From positions 1-10,908 of the forward strand of contig ONYR01000267.1 in NCBI GenBank assembly GCA_900322165.1: DNA of 10,908 bases. Reading direction: 5' to 3'. The DNA comes from an uncultured Eubacteriales bacterium (GTDB lineage: Bacteria > Bacillota > Clostridia > Lachnospirales > Bianqueaceae). This document shows, one piece after another, positions 1-6,029 of this stretch. The number at the start of each line of letters is the position of its first letter. Position 1 is the stretch's first letter. A program made the translations under genes and the position numbers. Below the pieces are notes generated by a model, which saw nothing but the letters and a program-made list of their open reading frames with translations, was not told the origin of the DNA and did not search any database.

Positions 1-822
1 CGCGCTGTGGCCGATGCCAAGGAAGACCGTGTCGGTTTCCTCGTAGACGCGCGTGCCGTCACGCGACTCCAGGTAAATGCCTTTGATCCTGGAATCTTCC
101 GTGCGTTCAAACCCAATCAGCTTAGTCTCGAAGCGGATCTCCGCCCCGAGCGACAAGAGCTCCTCGCGCATGTTTTTAACAACGATCTGAAGCCGGTCGG
201 TGCCGACGTGAGGCTTGGCGGCGTAGAGGATCTCCTCCGGCGCGCCGGCCTTGACAAATTCGCGCATGACAAAGCCGCCCCGCAGCGTGGGGTCCTTGAT
301 CAGGGTATTCAGTTTTCCGTCCGAATACGCACCGGCACCGCCCTCGCCGAACTGAACGTTCGACTCGGGGTCGAGAATATGGTCATGGAAGAAAAGCTGC
401 GTATCGTGTGTGCGCTGCTCCACGGGGCGGCCACGCTCGATGATGAGCGGCTTCAGCCCGGCGCGCGCCAGCAGCAGGGAGCAGAACAGACCGGCAGGCC
501 CGAGTCCCACGACAACCGGGCGCTGAGAGGGAAGCGCGGAGGGAGTCGGCGGGGTGTAGTGCGGAGTCTCCGCGAACTGTTCCCACTTGATCTTTCGCTG
601 CGACTTCAGGCGCTTGACGATCTTGTCTTCCTTCGCAATGGTAACGTCCAGCGTGTAGACATACTGAAAGCGGTCCGGATAACGTCTCGCGTCGAGCGAG
701 CGGCGGATGATCCGAACCGAAAGCGGATGGAGATCGGAAACGGAGAGAAGCGAGCGCACAGCCTTCTCAAGCTGCGGGGCTTCGGTCTCGATGGGAAGTT
801 TGATATCGTGAAGTCTGATCAT
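1..822 (-). CDS. FAD-dependent dehydrogenase (COG2509 type), N-terminal part
   Basis: This is the first 274 codons of a gene that runs off the left edge; family members are around 500 residues or more, so roughly half is present. Reading the minus strand from the ATG at 822 gives an uninterrupted frame beginning MIRLHDIKLP. Residues 1 to about 95 form the family's N-terminal domain. A Rossmann dinucleotide-binding motif follows (VVVGLGPAGLF, residues 103-113, glycines 106, 108 and 111), with the acidic end of the second strand at Glu129. Next come the family signature FGEGGAGAYSDGKLNT (158-173) and the start of the GHSA motif (271-274) at the window edge. It is probably a cytosolic flavoprotein oxidoreductase; substrate and partner are not established. 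It is transcribed divergently from the yicC operon from its own promoter. The Shine-Dalgarno is weak, but no in-frame alternative start lies upstream. Confidence 0.9.
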   Translation of the reverse strand, partial: MIRLHDIKLPIETEAPQLEKAVRSLLSVSDLHPLSVRIIRRSLDARRYPDRFQYVYTLDVTIAKEDKIVKRLKSQRKIKWEQFAETPHYTPPTPSALPSQRPVVVGLGPAGLFCSLLLARAGLKPLIIERGRPVEQRTHDTQLFFHDHILDPESNVQFGEGGAGAYSDGKLNTLIKDPTLRGGFVMREFVKAGAPEEILYAAKPHVGTDRLQIVVKNMREELLSLGAEIRFETKLIGFERTEDSRIKGIYLESRDGTRVYEETDTVFLGIGHSA

Positions 823-852
823 GTGTTTCTGCCTGTCTGCTTTTTTCTTGCA

Positions 853-881
853 AGTATATCGTCCGGTGGCGCGGTTTTCAA
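853..881 (-). promoter_or_regulatory. Sigma-A-type promoter for the FAD-dehydrogenase gene
   Basis: On the minus strand, a -35 box TTGAAA (876-881) and a -10 box TATACT (853-858) are separated by exactly 17 bp. Each matches the sigma-70/sigma-A consensus at 5 of 6 positions. The predicted transcription start is near 846, giving a leader of only about 24 nt before the ATG at 822. The position, orientation and ideal spacing fit the gene below it. There is no experimental support. Confidence 0.7.
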
Positions 882-889
882 GTGCGGAC

Positions 890-918
890 TTGTTATTCAG
901 GCCGGGACATGGTAAAAT
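890..918 (+). promoter_or_regulatory. Extended -10 promoter for the yicC operon
   Basis: A -35 box TTGTTA (890-895) and a -10 box TAAAAT (913-918) are separated by 17 bp. The -10 box is preceded by TGG (910-912), giving an extended -10 TGn element. The predicted start is near 925, so the yicC leader would be close to 80 nt. This is probably the main promoter for the whole plus-strand gene cluster, because no terminator is seen downstream. Its -35 box lies only 8 bp from the -35 box of the opposite promoter. Confidence 0.65.
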
Positions 919-926
919 TCTTAGGA

Positions 927-947
927 TACCGGGAGTGTGTCCCAGTA
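927..947 (+). promoter_or_regulatory. Imperfect inverted repeat at the 5' end of the yicC leader
   Basis: TAC-c-GGGA (927-934) is complementary to TCCC-a-GTA (940-947), giving seven base pairs with one C/A mismatch around a 5-nt GTGTG loop. It begins about two bases after the predicted transcription start. It could be a 5'-terminal mRNA stem-loop, which often stabilises transcripts, or a dyad operator overlapping the start of transcription. No U-tract follows, so it is not an intrinsic terminator. Confidence 0.4.
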
Positions 948-969
948 CGCTTGTATTGCATGATAATGA

Positions 970-988
970 CCCTCGCAAGCCATGAGGG
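970..988 (+). promoter_or_regulatory. Small stem-loop just upstream of the yicC ribosome-binding site
   Basis: CCCTC (970-974) and GAGGG (984-988) can pair over a 9-nt loop. The stem ends six bases before the yicC Shine-Dalgarno GGAGG at 994-998. GAGGG itself resembles a Shine-Dalgarno, so this could tune translation, but a 5-bp match in GC-rich sequence may be chance. Confidence 0.25.
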
Positions 989-993
989 AATAT

Positions 994-998
994 GGAGG
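994..998 (+). promoter_or_regulatory. Shine-Dalgarno fixing the yicC start
   Basis: GGAGG lies five bases before the ATG at 1004. An upstream in-frame ATG at 992 overlaps this site and so cannot use it. The 1004 start is therefore preferred and yields the family-typical N-terminus MKSMTGFGRG. Confidence 0.75.
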
Positions 999-1003
999 AT
1001 AGC

Positions 1004-1888
1004 ATGAAAAGCATGACCGGATTTGGCCGAGGCGAATGTGAGAAGCTTGGCCGTCAGTTTACTGTCGAGATCAAAACGGTGAATCACCGCTACCTTGAGC
1101 CGAACATTCGGATGCCTCATCAGTTCCAGGCGCTGGAGGCGTCGATCCGCGCCATTATGAAGGAGAGGATCGCACGCGGCAAGGCGGACGTTTCAATCCG
1201 CTACACCAACCATTCCGATGATCAGGGAACGGTCTGGGTCAACGAGACAAAGCTTTCCGAATACGTCACCGCGCTTCGAAAGGCCGCGGAAAACGTCGGT
1301 CTGACGGATGATCTGGCGCTGAGCAAGGTGCTGAACCTGCCCGGTGTCGTGGAGTCGGAGATGGCTGAGGAGGATCTTGAGGAGATCAAGGTGATCCTGA
1401 CGGAGGCGCTGGATCTGGCGATCAATGATCTTGACGCGATGCGCCTGAGAGAGGGCGAGACGCTCAAGCTTGATTTCAAGAGCAAGCTGGATGAGCTGGA
1501 GGAGCATGTTGTTGAGATCGAGAAGATCGCACCGCGCGTTGTCGAGGGCTACAAGACAAGGCTCTACGAGCGGATGGATCAGTATCTTGACAAGGCGAAA
1601 ACGCAGCAGCTTGATGAAGGCCGTCTTGAGACGGAAGTGACGCTGTTTGCGGACCGCTGCTGCATCGATGAGGAGCTGACGCGGCTGCACAGCCATATCA
1701 AGCAGTACCGCCAGCTCATCGAAAAGAAAGAGCCGATCGGCCGTCAGCTGGATTTCCTGACGCAGGAGCTGAACCGCGAGAGCAACACGATCGCCTCCAA
1801 GTCCAATGATCTGGAAATCACGCGTCATGCGCTGGCAATGAAAAACATTGTCGAAAAGATCCGCGAACAGATCCAGAACATCGAGTAA
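1004..1888 (+). CDS. yicC: YicC/YloC family endoribonuclease
   Basis: This 294-residue protein has the usual length for YicC/YloC. It opens with the family signature MTGFGRG (residues 4-10). It ends with the conserved C-terminal domain: LDFLTQELNRESNTI at 249-263, SKSNDLEIT at 265-273 and a final KIREQIQNIE helix. The middle is rich in Glu, Leu and Lys and looks helical. Family members form oligomeric, cytosolic metal-dependent endoribonucleases implicated in RNA decay, shown for Escherichia coli YicC; the exact substrates in Clostridia are not established. It is the first gene of the long plus-strand cluster and lies 27 nt ahead of remA, the same neighbour as in B. subtilis (yloC-remA). A start at 992 would add four residues but would place the start codon over the Shine-Dalgarno. 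Confidence 0.95.
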   Translation: MKSMTGFGRGECEKLGRQFTVEIKTVNHRYLEPNIRMPHQFQALEASIRAIMKERIARGKADVSIRYTNHSDDQGTVWVNETKLSEYVTALRKAAENVGLTDDLALSKVLNLPGVVESEMAEEDLEEIKVILTEALDLAINDLDAMRLREGETLKLDFKSKLDELEEHVVEIEKIAPRVVEGYKTRLYERMDQYLDKAKTQQLDEGRLETEVTLFADRCCIDEELTRLHSHIKQYRQLIEKKEPIGRQLDFLTQELNRESNTIASKSNDLEITRHALAMKNIVEKIREQIQNIE

Positions 1889-1915
1889 TCAAGAGCCGCA
1901 GGCAGAGGAGCCGGA

Positions 1916-2206
1916 ATGGAAATCATCAATATCGGATTCGGAAGCGTGGTGAGCGCGGAGCGGGTCGTGGCGCTGCTTTCCCCGGATTCAGCGCCGGTCA
2001 GGCGCCGGATCCAGACGGAAAAGGAAAAGGGCGTGCTCATCGATGCGACCTACGGACGCAAGATCCGTTCGGTCCTGATCCTCGATACGAATCAGGTCGT
2101 TGTTTCGGCGATCTCGCCCGAAACGATCCAGACGCGTATGCGCGGCAAGGACTTGGGAGCGGACGCAAATTTGGCAGATGAGGAAGAGGAGACGGAAGAT
2201 GTGTGA
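1916..2206 (+). CDS. remA: RemA/DUF370 family DNA-binding regulator
   Basis: This 96-residue protein has the RemA hallmarks INIGFG (residues 4-9), SPDSAPVRRRIQ (22-33) and GVLIDATYGRK (39-49), followed by VLILD. In B. subtilis RemA is a ring-forming DNA-binding protein that activates biofilm matrix and osmoprotection genes. Basic residues in the ATYGRKIR segment (Arg48, Lys49, Arg51) correspond to the region implicated there in DNA contact. Its targets in this organism are unknown. A strong Shine-Dalgarno GAGGAG (1905-1910) lies five bases before the ATG. The last ten or so residues are strongly acidic (DEEEETEDV) and their codons contain the gmk ribosome-binding site. The reading frame overlaps gmk by 8 nt, which suggests translational coupling. 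Confidence 0.93.
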   Translation: MEIINIGFGSVVSAERVVALLSPDSAPVRRRIQTEKEKGVLIDATYGRKIRSVLILDTNQVVVSAISPETIQTRMRGKDLGADANLADEEEETEDV

Positions 2207-2831
2207 GAGAAAAAAAGGAACGTTAGCGGTCATTTCCGGGTTTTCCGGTGTGGGAAAGGGAACGATCGTAGAAGCACTCGTGAGGCGGTATCCTTACGCG
2301 CTTTCGGTTTCCGCGACAACGAGAGACCCCAGACCCGGTGAGATCCCGGATGTTTCTTACCATTACATAACGAGGGAAGATTTCGAAGAGCGGATCGCGA
2401 AAAACGATTTCTTTGAATACACGGAGTACGTAGGCAATTACTACGGAACGCCGAAATCCTTTGTGATGCAGAAGCTCGAGGAGGGGCAGGACGTGATCCT
2501 TGAGATCGAGTCCGACGGCGCGCTGAAGGTGCGTGCGCAGTATCCGGAAGCCCTCTTGATCTACATGATCCCGCCGACCATGTCGGAGCTGAAGCGCCGC
2601 CTTGTCGGGCGCGGAACGGAGAGCGAGGAAAAAGTTGCCAAACGCCTGCACCAGGCCGTGACCATCGAGATGGAGCGCGCACGGGTGTATGACCTTCTTG
2701 TCGTGAACGAGGATAAGGAAGCCTGCATCGAGGAGCTTCACCACATGATCCAGACCCGCGAGGGAAAGAAGCCGTCGGAGACGGATCTTCTCGATAAGCT
2801 TGAGGCTGAGGGAAAAGCCCTCGGCATGTAA
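2199..2831 (+). CDS. gmk: Guanylate kinase
   Basis: Guanylate kinase phosphorylates GMP to GDP with ATP, an essential cytosolic step of GTP and dGTP supply. This 210-residue protein has a P-loop GFSGVGKG (residues 14-21), the GMP-binding segment SATTRDPRPGE and then YHYITREDFE and YTEYVGNYYGTP, all typical of the family. Phe15 replaces the more usual Pro of GPSG(A/V)GKG. The frame is open further upstream to 2100, but the ATG at 2199 is chosen because GAGGAG (2186-2191) lies seven bases before it and the P-loop then falls at the normal distance from the N-terminus. It overlaps remA by 8 nt. The C-terminus is somewhat longer than in E. coli Gmk (207 residues), ending in a charged helix. A 107-nt gap with a likely promoter follows. 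Confidence 0.96.
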   Translation: MCERKKGTLAVISGFSGVGKGTIVEALVRRYPYALSVSATTRDPRPGEIPDVSYHYITREDFEERIAKNDFFEYTEYVGNYYGTPKSFVMQKLEEGQDVILEIESDGALKVRAQYPEALLIYMIPPTMSELKRRLVGRGTESEEKVAKRLHQAVTIEMERARVYDLLVVNEDKEACIEELHHMIQTREGKKPSETDLLDKLEAEGKALGM

Positions 2832-2882
2832 GCTCGGGCTATTGGAAAAACAAAAGTTTTAGTGGATTTTAAACGCTTTTCA

Positions 2883-2891
2883 TGATAAAAT
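2883..2891 (+). promoter_or_regulatory. Possible extended -10 promoter upstream of rpoZ
   Basis: In the 107-nt AT-rich gap between gmk and rpoZ, TGA-TAAAAT (2883-2891) makes an extended -10 element of the same form as the yicC promoter. The -35 region at 17 bp upstream (TGGATT, 2863-2868) is poor. The gap is much richer in A and T than the flanking genes, which fits a promoter. If real, it lets rpoZ and the downstream genes be expressed separately from yicC-remA-gmk. Confidence 0.4.
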
Positions 2892-2938
2892 GGAGAGTAC
2901 TATCTGTGAGTTGACAGAAATCTGAAGGGAGACGAAAG

Positions 2939-3244
2939 ATGTTACATCCTTCCTATGTTGAATTGATCGATCACGTCAATAACGTGAACCGTGAAAACGG
3001 TGATCCGGAGATCATGAGCCGCTACACGCTGGTGATGGCGGTCGCTAAGCGCGCCCGCGACCTGGTGAACGGCGCGGATATGATGGTCCCGGATGAGACC
3101 AACGGCCGCATGCTGGCTCAGGCGGTTCGCGAGATGGACGAAGAGAAGCTCGGCATCGTGATCCGGGAGCCGGAAGTCGCTGCCGAGGCCGAGACGGCCA
3201 ATCTGGCGGACGTCGATCTGTCGACGTCGATCGAAGAGGAGTAA
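2939..3244 (+). CDS. rpoZ: DNA-directed RNA polymerase omega subunit
   Basis: Omega assists assembly and stability of RNA polymerase by clamping the beta-prime subunit. This 101-residue protein carries the conserved omega motif SRYTLVMAVAKRAR (residues 27-40), preceded by the MLHPSY start common in Clostridia. After about residue 76 comes an acidic, low-complexity tail (several Glu/Asp, ending SIEEE), not expected to be part of the core fold. The Shine-Dalgarno AAGGGAG (2925-2931) lies seven bases before the ATG. The position between gmk and priA follows the Firmicutes order, except that coaBC is missing. The stop codon lies one base before the priA ATG, and the final Glu codons supply the priA ribosome-binding site. 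Confidence 0.93.
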   Translation: MLHPSYVELIDHVNNVNRENGDPEIMSRYTLVMAVAKRARDLVNGADMMVPDETNGRMLAQAVREMDEEKLGIVIREPEVAAEAETANLADVDLSTSIEEE

Positions 3245-3245
3245 T

Positions 3246-5489
3246 ATGCCGGTTTATGCCCGAATCATTGTAAACCTGCACCATCAGCGGGTGGATCAGC
3301 TCTATACCTATGCGCTTTCGGCGGAAACCGCTGAAAAAGCCGCACCGGGAATGATGATCCGCATCCCGTTCGGGAAAAGGGAGAATGCGGCGGGCTACAT
3401 TGTCGATCTGGTTTCGGAGACAGAAGTCAAGGACGGAAAGCTCGACGGGATCGACGTTTCGAAAATCAGAGAAGCCGGAGAGCTGCTTTCCGGCGAAGCT
3501 GTTTTTACCGCTGCGGATCTGGAATGCGCAAGATGGATGCAAAGGCGCTATATGGCGCCGCTTTCGGCATGCCTTGCTTTATTTGTTCCGAAAACGGGCG
3601 GGCTGTCAGAAAAGACAACGGAGCAGGTCAGCCTGCTTAAAAGTGCCGGAGAGATCACGTCCGGCCTGGGCGCGGTCCAAAGGGCGTTTCTTGAAACGCT
3701 TGAGAAAGCGGGCGGAAAAGCTCCGCTCAGCGTCCTGAGGCGTCAGGTGCAGATTCCGAGAGAATCGCTCCGGTCGCTTCTCAAAAAGGGGTATATCGCA
3801 TTGCAAAGTGAGTCGGAGGGGATCCCGCCGACTGATTTTGTTACAGAAAAATCCGTGCCGCTGCCGCTGAACGAACATCAGCAGGCGGCGTATGACCGAA
3901 TCGAAAAGGCGCTTTTACAGCACCGTTTCGAGCCGTTTTTGTTGCACGGAATTACTGGAAGCGGCAAGACCGAGGTCTACATGCAGGTGATCGAGGCGGC
4001 ATTAAAGGAAGGCCGTCAGGCGATCCTTCTGGTTCCGGAAATCAGCCTTACCCCGCAGCTGATCGATGTGTTTCGTCAGCGTTTCGGGGAGATCGTCGGC
4101 GTGACGCATTCGCGCCTGACGGACGCGGAGCGCGCGAGACTGTGGCATCTGTCAAGGCGCGGGCTGTACCGGATCATGATCGGTCCGAGGTCCGCTTTGT
4201 TCACCCCGTTCCAAAACCTTGGCGTGATCATTCTCGACGAGGAGCATGATGCAAGCTATAAAAGCGAACAGATGGCGCCGCATTACCATGCCCGCGAAGT
4301 GGCCATGGAGCGATGCCGCCAGTTTTCGATCCCGCTTGTCCTTGGGTCGGCGACCCCTTCGATCGAGACCTATTACAAGGCAAAGCAGGGCGAGTATACG
4401 CTGCTGGAGCTGCCAAGCCGAGCCGTTAAGGAATCAGAGCTGCCAAGCGCGGAAGTCGTAGATATGCGGCTGGAGATGGCCGCGGGAAACCGGTCGATCT
4501 TCTGTGAGGAGCTTCAGGAAAAGATCCGTGAGCGCCTCTTAAAAGGAGAGCAGACGATCCTGTTTCTGAACCGCAAGGGCTACTCGACAACCGTGAGCTG
4601 CCGAAAATGCGGCTTTGTTCTCAAATGTCCGAGGTGTGAACTTCCCTACACGTTCCATAAAGATAAAAACCGCCTGATCTGCCATCACTGCGGCAAAGAG
4701 GTGGCGCTCCCGGCCGTGTGCCCGGAGTGCGGCTCCCGCTACCTGAAGCAGTTCGGAATCGGGACGCAGCGCGTCGAGGAAGCGACACGACAGCTGTTCC
4801 CGGACGCGAATGTTGTCCGCATGGACATGAGTACGATGAAGTCCCGCGATGATTACGAAGCGGTGTACCGCGCGTTTCGCGACGGCGAGGGCGATATCCT
4901 GATCGGAACCCAGATGGTGACGAAGGGATTTGACTTCCCGAACGTCACGCTTGTCGGAATTCTCGCGGCGGATATGACGCTCTACGACGCCGATTACCAT
5001 GGGGTGGAGCGCACGTTCCAGCTCCTGACGCAGGTCGCCGGCCGAGCGGGAAGAGCCGGAAAACCCGGAGAGGTCGTGATCCAGACCTATTCGCCGGATC
5101 ATTACTGCATCGTGACCGCGCAGAAGCAGGATTATCAGGCGTTTTATGAGAGTGAACTGACCGCGCGCCAGCTCTCGGAGTGCCCGCCGTTTACGCACCT
5201 TTCACAGGTCGTGATCTCCGGAAAGAAGGAGAGCGAGGTGCGGGAGGAGATTCTCGAGCTTGCGGGCGTTATGCGGCACTTTGCAAGCGGGCGGCCGATC
5301 GAGGTTCTGGGACCATCGCCGGCTTCACTGGAGAAGATCAATGACGTGTACCGATGGAAGGTGCTTGTCAAATGTGCGGAGGAAGAGAGACTCCGCAATT
5401 TTACCGTTTATTGTTGTGATAAATGGGCATCGTCAAGGCCGTCCCACCAGCTGATGGTGGCGGACATTGATCCGATGTCGATTCTATAA
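3246..5489 (+). CDS. priA: Primosomal protein N' (replication restart helicase PriA)
   Basis: PriA recognises stalled or collapsed forks and reloads the replisome; it is a 3'-to-5' superfamily 2 helicase. This 747-residue protein has normal family length. Visible in order: the N-terminal 3'-DNA-end-binding domain (from VYARIIVNL, with the DQLYTYAL segment); LNEHQ at 208-212; Walker A GITGSGKT at 235-242; Walker B DEEH at 331-334; and eight zinc-binding cysteines in four pairs (452/455, 461/464, 479/482, 492/495). Then come helicase motif V, GTQMVTKGFDF (554-564), and motif VI, QVAGRAGRAG (596-605). All catalytic motifs are intact. It starts one base after the rpoZ stop, using AGAGGAG (3235-3241) four bases upstream, so it is probably coupled to rpoZ translation. 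Confidence 0.97.
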   Translation: MPVYARIIVNLHHQRVDQLYTYALSAETAEKAAPGMMIRIPFGKRENAAGYIVDLVSETEVKDGKLDGIDVSKIREAGELLSGEAVFTAADLECARWMQRRYMAPLSACLALFVPKTGGLSEKTTEQVSLLKSAGEITSGLGAVQRAFLETLEKAGGKAPLSVLRRQVQIPRESLRSLLKKGYIALQSESEGIPPTDFVTEKSVPLPLNEHQQAAYDRIEKALLQHRFEPFLLHGITGSGKTEVYMQVIEAALKEGRQAILLVPEISLTPQLIDVFRQRFGEIVGVTHSRLTDAERARLWHLSRRGLYRIMIGPRSALFTPFQNLGVIILDEEHDASYKSEQMAPHYHAREVAMERCRQFSIPLVLGSATPSIETYYKAKQGEYTLLELPSRAVKESELPSAEVVDMRLEMAAGNRSIFCEELQEKIRERLLKGEQTILFLNRKGYSTTVSCRKCGFVLKCPRCELPYTFHKDKNRLICHHCGKEVALPAVCPECGSRYLKQFGIGTQRVEEATRQLFPDANVVRMDMSTMKSRDDYEAVYRAFRDGEGDILIGTQMVTKGFDFPNVTLVGILAADMTLYDADYHGVERTFQLLTQVAGRAGRAGKPGEVVIQTYSPDHYCIVTAQKQDYQAFYESELTARQLSECPPFTHLSQVVISGKKESEVREEILELAGVMRHFASGRPIEVLGPSPASLEKINDVYRWKVLVKCAEEERLRNFTVYCCDKWASSRPSHQLMVADIDPMSIL

Positions 5490-5517
5490 ACAAGACGCGA
5501 GAGCGCCTTGAATGCAC

Positions 5518-5524
5518 AGAGGGG
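5518..5524 (+). promoter_or_regulatory. Shine-Dalgarno fixing the def start
   Basis: AGAGGGG lies eight bases before the ATG at 5533. An in-frame ATG at 5512 lies upstream of this site and would add seven residues unlike the family N-terminus. The 5533 start gives [16 protein letters not shown], typical of peptide deformylase. Confidence 0.7.
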
Positions 5525-5532
5525 ATAGAAAG

Positions 5533-5994
5533 ATGGCAATTCGAAATATCCGGATCAACGAGGATCCGATCCTTCGGAAACAGTCGAAAAAGGTGGAAGA
5601 CTTCGGCAGACGGACGCAGATCCTGATCGATGATATGTTTGATACGATGTACGATGCGGACGGCGTGGGACTTGCCGCGGTGCAGGTCGGCGTGCTGAAG
5701 CAGATCGTTGTCATTGATACCGGTGAGGAGGGCTTTGAGCCGCTGGTGCTTGTCAACCCGGAGATCATTGCCGAGGAAGGCGAGCAGCACACGCCGGAAG
5801 GATGTTTGAGTGTGCCGGGCCGTTCCGCTGTCTGCCGCCGCCCGAACAAGGTGACGGTGCGGGCGCAGAACCGTGACGGCGAGGAGTTCGAAGTGACCGG
5901 AGAAGGACTGCTCGCGAAAGCATTCTCCCACGAGATCGATCATCTGCACGGTATTTTGTACACCGACAAGGTCGAGGAGTGGCTGGAGCGCTGA
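5533..5994 (+). CDS. def: Peptide deformylase
   Basis: The enzyme removes the formyl group from the N-terminal formyl-methionine of new proteins, near the ribosome exit. This 153-residue protein has all three family motifs: GVGLAAVQ (44-51), EGCLS (89-93) and HEIDH (133-137). Cys91, His133 and His137 are the expected metal ligands and Glu134 the catalytic base. The EGCLS form and short length fit a type 1 deformylase. It is followed 35 nt later by fmt, the enzyme that adds the formyl group; this def-fmt pairing is conserved across many bacteria. The 43-nt gap after priA contains the ribosome-binding site but no visible promoter. Confidence 0.97.
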   Translation: MAIRNIRINEDPILRKQSKKVEDFGRRTQILIDDMFDTMYDADGVGLAAVQVGVLKQIVVIDTGEEGFEPLVLVNPEIIAEEGEQHTPEGCLSVPGRSAVCRRPNKVTVRAQNRDGEEFEVTGEGLLAKAFSHEIDHLHGILYTDKVEEWLER

Positions 5995-6014
5995 TCGCAG
6001 ACAAGGGCGGCGCT

Positions 6015-6021
6015 GGAGGTG
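6015..6021 (+). promoter_or_regulatory. Strong Shine-Dalgarno that selects a GTG start for fmt
   Basis: GGAGGTG, a near-perfect anti-16S complement, lies eight bases before the GTG at 6030. In-frame codons further upstream (for example GTG at 5979, inside def) lack such a site, and the first ATG inside the gene would remove part of the first beta strand. The GTG start yields MRVVYMGTPE, the expected family N-terminus. Confidence 0.8.
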
Positions 6022-6029
6022 AAAAAGCA

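Noticed and set aside
7..915. 302-codon open frame on the plus strand
   Set aside because: It is the antisense shadow of the FAD-dehydrogenase gene, whose minus-strand translation shows clear flavoprotein motifs; the plus-strand product resembles nothing and overlaps both promoters.
962..967. GATAAT as an alternative yicC -10 box
   Set aside because: No acceptable -35 box 16-18 bp upstream; the TAAAAT box at 913-918 has correct spacing and an extended -10.
1193..1828. 211-codon antisense frame opposite yicC
   Set aside because: Shadow frame from GC-rich third positions in yicC; no recognisable motifs and no ribosome-binding site or promoter seen.
2816..2840. Possible terminator at the end of gmk (AGCCC / GGGCT)
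   Set aside because: Only five pairs over a 15-nt loop, and no T-run follows; not a credible intrinsic terminator.
2847..2860. AAAAC-AAAA-GTTTT hairpin after gmk
   Set aside because: Almost all A-T pairs with a short stem; too weak to terminate and probably just AT-rich promoter-region sequence.
2911..2916. Perfect TTGACA -35 box before rpoZ
   Set aside because: At 16-18 bp downstream there is no -10 element, and transcription would start inside rpoZ after its ribosome-binding site.
4539..5198. 219-codon antisense frame opposite priA
   Set aside because: Complement of the PriA zinc and helicase motif region; composition is Arg/His/Leu-rich as expected for a shadow frame.
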